The notes: generated by a model from the sequence alone, not told the origin. A stretch of DNA of 64,000 bases from JAXMHQ01 sp046346665 (GCA_046346665.1 JAXMHQ010000030.1:8480-72479), one strand, 5' to 3'. Shown: positions 33,803 to 43,996, counted from the stretch's first letter. Program-made: numbers and translations.

Positions 33803-36800
33803 ATGCATCCGTGGAGGCGAGATTCTTCTTATTCGCGCTGGCTGTATCTCCTTTTGTTCTGCTTTGGGCTCGGACGACCGGGGTCGGCGGAAATTCTGCC
33901 GGGCGCGGTGCATGGCTGGGGACAATACGTTACGAACGGCAGGCCTGTGGGGCTTGGGGACGTGATTGATGTCAAGGCGGCTTACCGTTATTCCGCCGCG
34001 TTAAGGGCAAACGGCACGGTGGCCATATGGGGTGACGACAGTTCCGGCCGGCCCGTCGCGCCTGCGAACGCGACGAACGTGACCGCGATCTCGGCGGGTT
34101 CTTCAATGGTCATGGCTCTGATGTCGGACGGCCGCGTCCAGGTCTGGGGAAATCCCAATTACGTGGATGCCGGAACTCTGACCAATGTTCCGGCCGGTGC
34201 GACCAATGTGATCGCCGTCGCGGCCGGGACGGATCATTGCCTGGCGTTGAGAGGGGACGGAACTTTGGTGGCTTGGGGGAGCAATTTCTGGAGTAACTGG
34301 GGACAGACGGACGTGCCGGCGGCGGCCACCAACGTCTCCCTGATAGCGGCGGGGGAATCCTATAACCTGGTCCGCAGGTTGGACGGTTATCTCATGGCTT
34401 GGGGCGACACGAATCACTATGGACCAATTCCGGCGAATGCGACCAACCTGACGGCCCTGGCACTGGGTCCGTATGGAAACGTGCTGGCCTTGAAACCGGA
34501 CGGCACGGTGCTCGCCTGGGGCAACAGCCCCTCAGGACAGACCAATCTTCCCGCTGGCTTGACGAACGTGGTTTCGATCGCTTGCGGCGATTCGCATTGC
34601 GCAGCCTTGCGCGCGGATGGAACCCTGGTGCTCTGGGGAGGGAACAGTTACGGCCAGACGACAATTCCGACCAACCTCTTCCGGTTCCGGGCCGTTGCGT
34701 GCGGGGCCAAACACACCGTGGCCATGAGCGGCGCGCCGCTCGTGGACGGCATCGCTCCCGAGGAACAGGGCGTGCTGGCCGGCGATCCGGCGATGTTCCA
34801 GGCCTCTGTCGCGTCAACCGATCCCTGGGCCGGTCAATGGTTCAAGGACGGCGTGCCCATCGCCGCCACCAACGCGCTGCTCACGTTGTCCGACCCGCAG
34901 TCGGCCGATTCCGGCGAGTATACGTTCACCGCCACCAACCAGTTTGGATTCACCGTGAGCGACTTTGCGTACTTGGGCGTCAACGGATCGGCCGTGCGAT
35001 GGGTGGCCCAGCCATCCAACCAGGCAGCTTTGCCGGGACAACCCGCCTCCTTTACCGCGACGGTGGCCGGGTCCGAGCCGATGCGATACCAGTGGCTGCA
35101 CAACGGTGCTCCCATCCCGGGCGCCACGAATGGTACCCTGTTGATTCCGTCCGTGGCGCCTGCGGATGAAGGGACCTATACGGTGACGGTCACGAATGTT
35201 CTTGGCGGAGTCGTCAGCGCCCCGCGTTATCTCGCGGTCACCCTTCCATTTTTCCTGACAGCGCCTTCGGACATTCGCGCGCGGACAAACTGGGATGTCT
35301 CGATCACGACCGGCGTGCTGAGCCCGACGCCGGTGAGTTACGCCTGGTACAAGGACGGGGTGCAGCTCACGAATGAAACCGGTCCCAGCCTGCGCTTTGC
35401 ATCCTTGCAGGAAAGCGACGCCGCGGATTATGTCCTGGTGGCTGCCAACGACGCAGGGTCGGTCACTAATCCTCCGGTGCATGTCACGGTGCTTCCGAGT
35501 TACATTGTCCCCGCCGAACCCGGCGTGGTGGTGAACTGGGGAAATATCACGCCTTACGCAAATTACACAGCTCTTAAGAATGCCACGAATGCCGTTTCCA
35601 TCGGAACCGGCTTATGGCATCTGCTGGCCTCGTGGCCGGACGGCACGGTCAGCATTTGGGGCGACCCGTCTGACTTGACGCTCATGAGCATACCGCCGGA
35701 GACGACCAACGTGGTCAGTGTCATTGGCGGTCAGCATTACAGCCTGGCGATTCGCCGGGATGGCACGACCGTGGTCTGGGGCGTGCCGCCGTTCAGCGCA
35801 GGTGCGCCGGTGCCGACCACGACGAATGTGATGTCGGCCGCCCTCGGGCCGAATCATATCATGTACCTGCGGCGGGACGGCTCGGTCATGAGTTTTCCGT
35901 ATGTCACGCCGCCCAATGTGACAAACATCGTGGCGGTGGGCGCGACCGATTTCTACTCGTTTGCGCTGCGGGCGGACGGCCGGATTTTGATCTGGCTGGC
36001 CTATCAGAATGTGAATACCAACGGGCCTCCGGCGGCGGAGCTGCCGGGCGTGACGAATGCCGTGAGCGTAACGGGGGGGGAGAACTACAGGGTGGCCGCT
36101 CTCCTGAAGGACGGCGGCGCCATTACGATTGCCGTTGCCACGGGCTCCCAGTCCTGGACCCCGATGGCGGGCATCAGCAACGCAGTGCAAGTCGCTGCCG
36201 GCCGCGGTTATGCCGCGCTGCTGGCCACGGGAGAAGTGTCGGCGGGGGGCGATTCGAGCATTCTCCCGGTGCCGAACGGGTTGCGGGCGCACCAGATTTC
36301 CGGTGGTCTGCTGCAGGTCGCGGCGCTGACGGTCGCGCCGTTTTTTGACGTGCAGCCCCAGTCTCAAACGCTCTCCGCCGGGAGTGCCATGACGTTGTCC
36401 CCGATCGTCCGCAGTGCGTCAGCCTGCTCGTTTCAATGGTATTACCAGGGCAATCCGGTTCCGAACGCCACCAACAGTCTCTTCAGCCTGGCGCAAGTCC
36501 GCCCGAGCCAGGGAGGCACCTACCAGCTTCTCGCCACCAACCCGCGCGCCCAGACCTGGAGCGTGCCGGCAACGATTACTGTTCAGGGACTGGCGGAGAT
36601 CCTGACACTGTCCAGCAACCAGTTCCTGCTGGCCGGCGACACGCTGAACCTGGGAGCAACTTATGTGGCGAATCCAAGTGCCAGCCTGCAATGGAAGTTC
36701 AACAATTTTTCAATCCTGGGGGCTACCAATGCCACCCTCACGCTCACCGGCATGACCGAGGCCATGAGCGGGAACTTCACCCTGTGCCTTTCCAACAGCT

Positions 36801-38884
36801 TCGGCATCGTGACCAGCCCTATCATCCAGGTAACCGTGTCTCCATCCGGTCCGCGGATCGTGACGCAGCCCTCCCCGCCTCCCCCCTTGCCGGACGGTTC
36901 TTCGCTGCAATTACAGGTGCAGGCCGTCGGTTCCCAGCCGCTGGCTTATCAATGGTATTGGAACAACACCCTGATTCCCGGCCAGACCCAGGCCGTGCTC
37001 CAAATCCCATCAGTGTCCGCCGCCAGCGACGGCACCTACAAAGTGCAGGTTTCCAACAGCGTCGCCGCTGCCGTTTTCAGCGATCCAGTCCTGGTCACCA
37101 CGCTGCGCACGGGGCCGTCGCCGGTCATCGCGACAGGGAATCTGCTGGCGCGGTTGGGCCGGCCGCTCCGGCTGGAAGCGAAGGTCGGCGGAACGGCGGG
37201 CTCCGTGATTCAGTGGCGGTTTAAAGGTGCCGATGTGCCCGGAGAAACCAATCCAGTCCTGTCCATCGCCGCGGCCGGGTTCACCAATGCCGGTGTTTAC
37301 ACCGTTCACGCGGTGAATGGATATGGATCCGCGGATTCGGACGCCGTCCAGGTCCGCGTGCTGCCGAATCCGGGTCCGGGCCTGGTGAAGAGCTGGGGAT
37401 CTGTCACGGGCACTCCGACGAACCTGCTGGCGGACATGGTGGTGAACGGGTATTCGCACGGGCTCGCACTGCTGCCTGAGGGGACGGTGCAGGCCTGGGG
37501 CAACAATACTTACCGCCAGGCCACCGTTCCGGCAGGACTCTCGAACGTGGTCGCGATCGCCGCGGGCGATTATTTCAGTCTTGCGCTGAAATCCGACGGC
37601 ACGGTGACCGGCTGGGGACAGAACAGTTCCGGCCAGGCCACGCCGCCTCCGGGCCTGAGCAATGTTGTAGCCATCTCGGGCGGCACCTATCACGCGCTGG
37701 CGTTGAAGGCGGATGGTTCCGTGGTGGCCTGGGGAAATTCCGGTTACACCCAGGTGCCCGCAGGACTGCCGCCGGCGAGCGCAATCCAGGCCGGGATCAG
37801 TTACAGCCTGGCGCTCATGACCAACGGCCAGATCGCAGCCTGGGGCATTTCGGGCAGCCAGACCAATGTCCCCGCTTCGGCGACCAACATCGTGGCAATC
37901 GCTGTCGCTTACGGCGGCGGATGCGGACTGAACAGCAGCGGCCTGACGGTGCCCTGGGCGTCGTTCCCCACGCCTTCCGCGAGCGCGACGAATCTCACCT
38001 CGATCGCTGCGGGTTACTCCCATGCGTTGGGGCTGACGGCCGACAGGCACATCGTCGCGTGGGGATCGGACACGTATGCCCAGACGCGTGGCGCGAATGG
38101 AGCCTCCAACATTCTGGCCATTTCCGCATGGGAATACACAACGGTGGCGTTGTCCGGCCAACCCGTCATCCTGGCTTCGCCGACCAACCAGTCCGTGGGC
38201 CAGGATTGGCCGCTGACACTTCAGGTTGCAGGGCGCGGAACGCCGCCGTTGTTCTACCAGTGGTATTTCAACAGCCAGCCGCTGGCGGGCGCGACCAACG
38301 CCACGTTCACCCTGCCCGCATTCCAGTCCGCCAATGCCGGCGCCTACACGGTGGAAGTGAGCAATCCGTATGCTTCCGCCCGGACCAACTTCACGCTGAC
38401 GCTGGGATCGGCGCCGGCGATTACGACCCAACCGGCGGACCAGGTGGTCACGTTGACCTCCAACGCGTCGTTCAGTGTGACGGCATCGGGCACGGCACCG
38501 ATGACTTACCAGTGGTTGTTGAACGGAAACCGGCTCCTGGGCGCGACGGCTTCCTCCCTGACCCTGCCTTACGTGCTGTTCGAGGACAACGGCCACGTGT
38601 CCGTGCTGGTCTCCAATGCCTTCGGATTTGTTTACAGCCGGGATGCCGCCCTTCAAGCCCTCGCTCCTCCATCCAGGATGCAAATGTCCTCGGATGGAAC
38701 GAACCTGTATCTCCACCTGGCCGTGCTCCAGCCCGGAGGTTCCTATTGGCTGGCGTCCTCGACGAACTTGGTGGACTGGGTGCCGGTCCAGGACTTCACC
38801 AGTCCCGGCACCAACCTGGATCTGACCTGGCCCATGACAAATCCGCCGCCGTGCTTCTACCGGCTGCTGTTCCTGAATCCTTGA
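33803..38884 (+). CDS. Giant exported protein with alternating RCC1-like and Ig-like blocks
   Basis: 1693 residues from ATG 33803, which follows AAGAAGG at good spacing; a GTG at 33743 would add 20 residues. The signal peptide is RWLYLLLFCFGLGRPGSA. Three blocks of RCC1-like repeats have units such as LKPDGTVLAWGNSPSGQTNLPAGLTNVVSIACG. They alternate with runs of Ig-like domains (units like YQWLHNGAPIPGATNGTLLIPSVAPADEGTYTVTV). RCC1 units predict beta-propellers and the Ig runs predict stalks. The C-terminal YWLASSTNLVDWVPV...FYRLLFLNP is a recurring tail in Verrucomicrobiota exported proteins. No catalytic domain is seen; a surface or adhesive role is inferred. Confidence 0.85.
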   Translation: MHPWRRDSSYSRWLYLLLFCFGLGRPGSAEILPGAVHGWGQYVTNGRPVGLGDVIDVKAAYRYSAALRANGTVAIWGDDSSGRPVAPANATNVTAISAGSSMVMALMSDGRVQVWGNPNYVDAGTLTNVPAGATNVIAVAAGTDHCLALRGDGTLVAWGSNFWSNWGQTDVPAAATNVSLIAAGESYNLVRRLDGYLMAWGDTNHYGPIPANATNLTALALGPYGNVLALKPDGTVLAWGNSPSGQTNLPAGLTNVVSIACGDSHCAALRADGTLVLWGGNSYGQTTIPTNLFRFRAVACGAKHTVAMSGAPLVDGIAPEEQGVLAGDPAMFQASVASTDPWAGQWFKDGVPIAATNALLTLSDPQSADSGEYTFTATNQFGFTVSDFAYLGVNGSAVRWVAQPSNQAALPGQPASFTATVAGSEPMRYQWLHNGAPIPGATNGTLLIPSVAPADEGTYTVTVTNVLGGVVSAPRYLAVTLPFFLTAPSDIRARTNWDVSITTGVLSPTPVSYAWYKDGVQLTNETGPSLRFASLQESDAADYVLVAANDAGSVTNPPVHVTVLPSYIVPAEPGVVVNWGNITPYANYTALKNATNAVSIGTGLWHLLASWPDGTVSIWGDPSDLTLMSIPPETTNVVSVIGGQHYSLAIRRDGTTVVWGVPPFSAGAPVPTTTNVMSAALGPNHIMYLRRDGSVMSFPYVTPPNVTNIVAVGATDFYSFALRADGRILIWLAYQNVNTNGPPAAELPGVTNAVSVTGGENYRVAALLKDGGAITIAVATGSQSWTPMAGISNAVQVAAGRGYAALLATGEVSAGGDSSILPVPNGLRAHQISGGLLQVAALTVAPFFDVQPQSQTLSAGSAMTLSPIVRSASACSFQWYYQGNPVPNATNSLFSLAQVRPSQGGTYQLLATNPRAQTWSVPATITVQGLAEILTLSSNQFLLAGDTLNLGATYVANPSASLQWKFNNFSILGATNATLTLTGMTEAMSGNFTLCLSNSFGIVTSPIIQVTVSPSGPRIVTQPSPPPPLPDGSSLQLQVQAVGSQPLAYQWYWNNTLIPGQTQAVLQIPSVSAASDGTYKVQVSNSVAAAVFSDPVLVTTLRTGPSPVIATGNLLARLGRPLRLEAKVGGTAGSVIQWRFKGADVPGETNPVLSIAAAGFTNAGVYTVHAVNGYGSADSDAVQVRVLPNPGPGLVKSWGSVTGTPTNLLADMVVNGYSHGLALLPEGTVQAWGNNTYRQATVPAGLSNVVAIAAGDYFSLALKSDGTVTGWGQNSSGQATPPPGLSNVVAISGGTYHALALKADGSVVAWGNSGYTQVPAGLPPASAIQAGISYSLALMTNGQIAAWGISGSQTNVPASATNIVAIAVAYGGGCGLNSSGLTVPWASFPTPSASATNLTSIAAGYSHALGLTADRHIVAWGSDTYAQTRGANGASNILAISAWEYTTVALSGQPVILASPTNQSVGQDWPLTLQVAGRGTPPLFYQWYFNSQPLAGATNATFTLPAFQSANAGAYTVEVSNPYASARTNFTLTLGSAPAITTQPADQVVTLTSNASFSVTASGTAPMTYQWLLNGNRLLGATASSLTLPYVLFEDNGHVSVLVSNAFGFVYSRDAALQALAPPSRMQMSSDGTNLYLHLAVLQPGGSYWLASSTNLVDWVPVQDFTSPGTNLDLTWPMTNPPPCFYRLLFLNP

Positions 38885-38894
38885 ATCGACTCTT

Positions 38895-41840
38895 ATGCGC
38901 TTCACATTGCGTGCCGTTTCGATGCTGACGGGAGGTTTCCTGGTTGCAGCCGCGGCGCCGCGCGCCGGCGCGGCGGAGATTGCCGCCCAATGGATTCTCC
39001 CGGCCAATACCACCTGGTTCAACGGTTCCTGGTATGATGCGACCAATTGGCTGAACGGGATTGTGCCCGTCACCAATTCTGGAAACTCCTACGCGGTCAC
39101 CATCAACACCCAGCCGCCGCCAAACAGTTACGTGCAATGTTCGCTGGACGGCGACATGACGGTGAGCCGCCTGACGCTGGGGGATGTTCTATATACCTAC
39201 AACAGCACCAACAGCGTGGTCAGTTACTCTCGCAGGCAATTCCGGATTCAGAATGAATTTCACTGGGTGGGTGGATCCTTGGACGGTTTTGTTACCGATT
39301 ACCATCTGTACGGTCCGGCCTATTTTGAAGGCAACACTCAGAAGTCGCTCGATGGGGAATGCAATCTTCACATTCATGATCACGCCACGTGGCTTGATGG
39401 CACCCTCGCCTGGAAGCAATACGGCAGCGTGATCATCTATGCCGGCGCCGTGTTGGATATGAATGTGGGCGGGGTCGTCGGGACCTCGGCCAGCACGGAT
39501 TCGGCGAGCATCACCAACCTGGGAACGATGCGCATGAATGCCGCGGGCCAGACCGCCACGTTTTACGGTCAGACGCTCAACACAGGGTTGCTGGACATCC
39601 AGGCGGGTGATGTTCAGTTTCAGTATGGTTTTCAGTCAGGTGGCAACATTCACATAGCGGGCGGATCCAAATTGCTGGTGAGCCGGAACGGTTCATGGAA
39701 GCCGTTCACCTTCACGGGGGACGGGGAAATCGACATGGTGGATGGCCAGAACATCGTCCAGGATATCACCGTTCCGTGCTTTCTTCGGATCGCGGGAGAT
39801 GTTGTAGGCGCTGGGCTGACGGTTCGCAACGGGCTTTGGGGAGGCGGCCAGCTCAGCGGGCCCGGTCTGCTCACCATCCAATCCGGCGGATTGTTCGTCA
39901 TTTCGAACACCACCCCGTTTCTCAATCGGAATATCAACAACCTCGGCACTCTCCGGCTCCTGCCGGGCAGCAGTCTGTCGGGGTATTCGTCTGCCGCCCT
40001 CACCAATGCCGCCTCCGGCACGATGCAATTGAGCGGCGGCTCGGCCCAGTATTCCGTCCAGTTGATCAATGCAGGGCAGATTCTCAAGAACGACGGGAGC
40101 GCCGGGTCTTTTTCATTCAACAACTGGGTTCAAAACGACGGCTCCGCCCTGTGCACGGCCGGGGCATTGAATTTTGCCGGGGGCGGCACCAATACCGGCG
40201 TCATGACCGCGCAAAGCGCCGGGTCCATCGTGGCGCAGGGGATTGATTTCGGGGATTCGTCTCAATTGGCGGGAGATGGCTCCATGACCCTTGCCGGCTG
40301 CACCCTGCGCGGTTCCGTGAGCCCGGACCTCGCCATGACCCTCAATTCCGTGCGCGTCTACAGCAACCAAACCTATTCGTTCAAGTCCCTTCAGGTGGGA
40401 TCGTGGATCACTTTCCCCACCAACTGGGGAGCGGACGTGATTTCGGGCCTGAAATTGAACGGCAGCCTCTGGGTCGGAAATCTGCGGAGCCTGTCGACAG
40501 CCGAACTATCCTTCGCAAATTCGTCTTTGCTGCCACCGGCGACGCTGGACCTGGCGGGCCAGTCGGCCTGGATCGCCGGGGCGTTAACAGTTCAATCCTC
40601 CAACTCGGTGTTCATCAACCGCGGCAATCTTCGCGTCGAAAGCGCCGGTGGCTTAGCGGCTCCTGCAGGCGGCCTCTTCGTCAACCAGGGAACGTGCGTG
40701 TTTAGCCGGCAAATCGAAAACGTCACGGCCGCATTGGACAAGCTGTCCTTTCAATGGAACATCACGAATATTTCCGGCAATCCTACCCTGGACAACGGAC
40801 CGTGCCAGATTTCCGGCCCCGTCACCGCCGCAGCCCAGTATCTCACCGCCGGCCCGGGCGCGAACATCGTTTTCAATTACTTCGGAGCCACTAACGCAAC
40901 AGTGAGCCTGACACAGAGTTCCCTCCAGGCAATCACCTCACTGGCCTGCTCCAATGTGACCCTCGTCCTCGATCGTTCCACCGTCATCAGCCCGCCGCAG
41001 CCGTGGGTGGGCTCCGCGACCCTCTCCGGCAACGGCAGTCTTGACGGTCTGTTGTCCGTCCAGACTCTTCAATTGTCCGCCGTCGCCGGCTCGAACGGCC
41101 TGGCGCTCAACGGAGCCCTGGGCTTCACCGGCGCAAATCCCGTGCTCCGGGTCACGGCGCTTTCATCCAATAATGCTTCCATCTTCCCCCGGCTCGCCGT
41201 TCACGGACCCGTCCTGCTCGCCGGAAAGCTCGACCTCGCGATCCCATTTCTCCCGAGCGGATCCAATTTCATCGCGGGACCTCTGACGTTGCTCGAATCC
41301 GATCAACCCCTGGCCGGCGGCTTCACCAACCTGGCCAGCGGAGCCACCGTGAATCTCACCAACGGCTGGCGCTGCCAGGTCTACTTCGGGCCGGACAGCC
41401 CCTATGGATCCTCCAACGTCGTCCTGTGCTCGCTCGGCTCCGCCTTCGATCAATGGCGCATGCAGAAGTTCACTGCCGAGGAATTGGCAAACCCGCAGGT
41501 CTCAAGCCCCGCGGCCGACCCGGACGGGAACGGATACAGCAATATCGCCGAATACGTGCTGGCCATCGATTCCACCGGCGCGGTCCCCACCTTGGCTCCG
41601 GGCATCGACGGCTACACCCGCATTTACCTGGAACGGCGAAAAGATATCGGCAACCTGCAGCCCTACCTCGCCGTTTCGACCGATCTGCGCGCGTGGGCTT
41701 CTGTCCTGCTGGGATCCACCAGCTCGTCCCTGAACCTTCACCGGGCTTACGACTTCGGCGACCACTACCAATACGAGTACCTCTATTTTGGAACCCCCCC
41801 ACAGCTCTTTCTGAAAGTCAGCGTTTCCGGACAACCTTAA
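38895..41840 (+). CDS. Exported beta-solenoid (autotransporter-passenger-like) protein
   Basis: 981 residues. The signal peptide is MRFTLRAVSMLTGGFLVAAA with APRAGAA following. Residues about 40-850 are repetitive and rich in Gly, Asn, Ser and Thr. They contain recurring words such as NxGTLRLLPGSSL, GGLFVNQGT and SGNGSLDG, as in passenger-type beta-helices, but no autotransporter barrel is seen. The tail FDQWRMQKFTAEELANPQVSSPAADPDGNGYSNIAEYVLA is a calcium-loop-like motif common at C-termini of Verrucomicrobiota exported proteins. It starts 11 bp after the RCC1/Ig gene, so the two are probably co-expressed. Confidence 0.82.
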   Translation: MRFTLRAVSMLTGGFLVAAAAPRAGAAEIAAQWILPANTTWFNGSWYDATNWLNGIVPVTNSGNSYAVTINTQPPPNSYVQCSLDGDMTVSRLTLGDVLYTYNSTNSVVSYSRRQFRIQNEFHWVGGSLDGFVTDYHLYGPAYFEGNTQKSLDGECNLHIHDHATWLDGTLAWKQYGSVIIYAGAVLDMNVGGVVGTSASTDSASITNLGTMRMNAAGQTATFYGQTLNTGLLDIQAGDVQFQYGFQSGGNIHIAGGSKLLVSRNGSWKPFTFTGDGEIDMVDGQNIVQDITVPCFLRIAGDVVGAGLTVRNGLWGGGQLSGPGLLTIQSGGLFVISNTTPFLNRNINNLGTLRLLPGSSLSGYSSAALTNAASGTMQLSGGSAQYSVQLINAGQILKNDGSAGSFSFNNWVQNDGSALCTAGALNFAGGGTNTGVMTAQSAGSIVAQGIDFGDSSQLAGDGSMTLAGCTLRGSVSPDLAMTLNSVRVYSNQTYSFKSLQVGSWITFPTNWGADVISGLKLNGSLWVGNLRSLSTAELSFANSSLLPPATLDLAGQSAWIAGALTVQSSNSVFINRGNLRVESAGGLAAPAGGLFVNQGTCVFSRQIENVTAALDKLSFQWNITNISGNPTLDNGPCQISGPVTAAAQYLTAGPGANIVFNYFGATNATVSLTQSSLQAITSLACSNVTLVLDRSTVISPPQPWVGSATLSGNGSLDGLLSVQTLQLSAVAGSNGLALNGALGFTGANPVLRVTALSSNNASIFPRLAVHGPVLLAGKLDLAIPFLPSGSNFIAGPLTLLESDQPLAGGFTNLASGATVNLTNGWRCQVYFGPDSPYGSSNVVLCSLGSAFDQWRMQKFTAEELANPQVSSPAADPDGNGYSNIAEYVLAIDSTGAVPTLAPGIDGYTRIYLERRKDIGNLQPYLAVSTDLRAWASVLLGSTSSSLNLHRAYDFGDHYQYEYLYFGTPPQLFLKVSVSGQP

Positions 41841-41855
41841 GCGGCCCTGAACTCG

Positions 41856-42386
41856 CTAGAATTGATCTTCCTTTTCCCGGAACAGCACGTTGAACGTGGT
41901 CAGGGAACCGTAGCAGCGCGTGATGTATTGCTGCATCTCCACCTTGTCGCCGTCGCTCAGCCCCTCGTGCGCGTTCACTTTCTGTTCCAGGACCCGGAGC
42001 TGGTTTCGCACCATGACGATCTTGTGGAAGAAAACTTCCATGGGGATTTCCTTGGTTTGCAGCGCGGGATCGGACGGATGCAGCACCGCCCGGCCTTTCA
42101 GCCAGCGCGATCCGAGCTGCGACACCACCGCGTCCGGCTGCTGGATTCCGAGCCGGTCGAGTGTCCGGGCGACGGATTCCTCGATGAGCTGTTTGAGCGG
42201 CATGTTTAATCCGGCCAACTGCGCCCGTGCCTCCGCCGGCTCCAGACCGGCCGCCTCCGGCGCCACCGCCCGCCGGCCCTCCGCAAATTGAATCTCCGCG
42301 GTCGTTTCCCCGATCGATTTGACCGTCCCGTTGCCATACTGCGGGTGTCGCACTTCCATGCCGATATGCAGCGCCTCGATTTTCAT
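41856..42386 (-). CDS. Conserved protein with N-terminal SH3/CarD-like fold, unknown function
   Basis: 176 residues from ATG 42386 (MKIEALHIGMEVRHPQYGNG). The first 45 residues (VRHPQYGNGTVKSIGETTAEIQFAEGRR) resemble the small beta barrel in CarD/UvrD-tail-like proteins. The rest is helical and ends FNVLFREKEDQF. I do not recognise a named family. An upstream ATG (42425) lies in the leader. It converges on the beta-solenoid gene and is divergent from rnhB across a 440-bp repeat nest. Confidence 0.6.
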   Translation of the reverse strand: MKIEALHIGMEVRHPQYGNGTVKSIGETTAEIQFAEGRRAVAPEAAGLEPAEARAQLAGLNMPLKQLIEESVARTLDRLGIQQPDAVVSQLGSRWLKGRAVLHPSDPALQTKEIPMEVFFHKIVMVRNQLRVLEQKVNAHEGLSDGDKVEMQQYITRCYGSLTTFNVLFREKEDQF

Positions 42387-42436
42387 GAATACAATATCCG
42401 ACGAAAACCGGGGATCGAAAATCAAATTCCTTGAGT

Positions 42437-42769
42437 TTTAACCACGGATAGACACGGATGAACACGGACCAGGAAAGGCAGGGCTTTGACGCGAATTAGC
42501 GCGAATTGGGACGAATTTCAGGTGGGGCGAGACTCCGTCGAGCTCCTGACGGTGTAGGAGGATTGTTGGATGAATGGATTTATGGATTATTGGATGGCTT
42601 CCGCGCGAGGGTCTTCCGATTTATCCAGGAATTCAATGATCCAATAATCCATATTTTTGAGGGGCTCGACGGAGTCTCGCCCCACCTTGAAACGGAACCA
42701 TTAGCGTCAAATCGCGTCAAAGCTACTCTCCTCCAATCCGTGTCCATCCGTGTCCATCCGTGGTTCAAA
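42437..42769. repeat. Four-level nested inverted repeat (A, N, C, B)
   Basis: From outside in: A units at 42437-42470 and 42735-42769; GACGCGAATT-like N units at 42487-42510 and about 42700-42722; C units at 42520-42547 and 42661-42687; B units at 42559-42595 and 42621-42652. Each right arm is the reverse complement type of its left arm. No other content is visible between 42387 and 42829. Confidence 0.88.
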
Positions 42770-42829
42770 ATCCGCCGTCCTTTTTGATTGCCCAGCGGAC
42801 GGGCGCGGGACCATAGTGCGATAGATTCG

Positions 42830-43483
42830 ATGGGCGCGAAAAAACTGGATCGCTTCGAGCATGAAACCCGGCTGTGGCAGGCCGGGACGGGAGTGCTTGC
42901 GGGCGTCGATGAAGCGGGGCGCGGCCCGCTGGCCGGCCCGGTGGTCGCGGCCGCCGTTGTGCTGCCGCGAACCTGGATGGAATCCGGGATCGATCCCCGG
43001 CTCGGGGAGTTGAACGATTCCAAGCAGCTCACGGAACTTCAACGCGAGGAAATTTTCGCCATCCTGGTGAGCCACCCGGAGATCCGGTTCGCCGTGGCCG
43101 CGGTGGATGTGGACGAGATTGATCGCATCAACATTCTCCAGGCCACGCACCGGGCGATGAACCTGGCACTGTCGCAACTGTCGCCCGCGCCGGAGCACGT
43201 TCTGGTGGACGGATTGCCGGTGCGCTCCTTGCAGTTTCCGCAGACCGCGCTGGTACAGGGCGACGCGCGGAGTTATTCGATCGCCGCTGCCAGCGTGGTT
43301 GCAAAAGTCACGCGGGACCGGCGCATGATGGAATACCACGCCGAATTTCCGGGATACGGATTCGATTCGCACAAGGGTTACGGCACTCCGCAACACCTGG
43401 AAAGCATCCGGAAACTGGGGCCGTGCCGGATTCACCGTCGCAGCTTCGCGCCGTTGCGGCCCGTCGAGCGGGAGTTGTTTTAG
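42830..43483 (+). CDS. rnhB: Ribonuclease HII
   Basis: 217 residues from ATG 42830. The signature GVDEAGRGPLAGPVVAAAVVL (catalytic D27, E28), NDSKQLTE, VLVDGLPV and YSIAAASVVAKVTRDR are intact. It nicks RNA at ribonucleotides embedded in DNA and removes RNA-DNA hybrids. An ATG at 42788 would add 14 unconserved residues. yraN follows after a D element, a common pairing. Confidence 0.94.
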   Translation: MGAKKLDRFEHETRLWQAGTGVLAGVDEAGRGPLAGPVVAAAVVLPRTWMESGIDPRLGELNDSKQLTELQREEIFAILVSHPEIRFAVAAVDVDEIDRINILQATHRAMNLALSQLSPAPEHVLVDGLPVRSLQFPQTALVQGDARSYSIAAASVVAKVTRDRRMMEYHAEFPGYGFDSHKGYGTPQHLESIRKLGPCRIHRRSFAPLRPVERELF

Positions 43484-43485
43484 TT

Positions 43486-43546
43486 GGGGACGCCGGGGAC
43501 GGCGTCCCTCCCGTCGGATGGGGAGGGCCGGCGTCCCCGCCGGCCC
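43486..43546. repeat. Family D hairpin doublet
   Basis: GGGACGCCG-GGGA-CGGCGTCCC (43486-43512) and GGCCGGCG-TCCC-CGCCGGCC (43522-43546). The stem of the first differs from the copies at 9.43 and 21.78 kb by paired changes. It lies between rnhB and yraN. Confidence 0.88.
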
Positions 43547-43553
43547 AAACATC

Positions 43554-43982
43554 ATGGGATTGAGGGATATCATCAGGTCATTCTGGATCCGTCCGGAAAA
43601 GCCGGAGCACCTCCGCCGCGGTGAGCTCGGCGAACGGGCCGCCCGGCGGCACCTGCGCCGGGCCGGACTCAAATTTCTCGCCGCGAACTTCCGGTCCAGC
43701 CGCGGGGAAATCGACCTCGTCTTCCGCGACGCCGATTGCCTGGTGTTCGTCGAAGTGAAAACGCGTTCTTCCGAAACCTGGATCCGCCCCGCCGCCGCCG
43801 TGAACCGTCGAAAACGCCGCCTGCTCACCCAGGCCGCGCTGGATTATCTCCGCGAAATCAAAAATCCGCCTGTGAAAATCCGTTTCGACATCGTGGAGGT
43901 CCTGTTGGAAGACGGCCGCGTCCATGCGATGCGGCATCTGCCCAATTCGTTTCCCATGGAACGGCCGTGGCGCTATGGGTAA
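43554..43982 (+). CDS. yraN: YraN/UPF0102 family nuclease-like protein
   Basis: 142 residues from ATG 43554 (MGLRDIIRSFW). The family core has GELGERAARRHLRRAGLKFL, then NFRSSRGEIDLVFRD and VFVEVKTRSS, i.e. the restriction-endonuclease-like E-x-D...ExK residues. The cellular role is not settled. It commonly follows rnhB, as here. The start upstream (43518) reads into the D hairpin. Confidence 0.9.
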   Translation: MGLRDIIRSFWIRPEKPEHLRRGELGERAARRHLRRAGLKFLAANFRSSRGEIDLVFRDADCLVFVEVKTRSSETWIRPAAAVNRRKRRLLTQAALDYLREIKNPPVKIRFDIVEVLLEDGRVHAMRHLPNSFPMERPWRYG

Positions 43983-43996
43983 CGAATTCCTTCGGT

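Noticed and set aside
37010..39076. 688-codon antisense ORF opposite the RCC1/Ig gene
   Set aside because: Arg/Gly/His-rich shadow of repeat-coding sequence; no domain, signal peptide or ribosome site.
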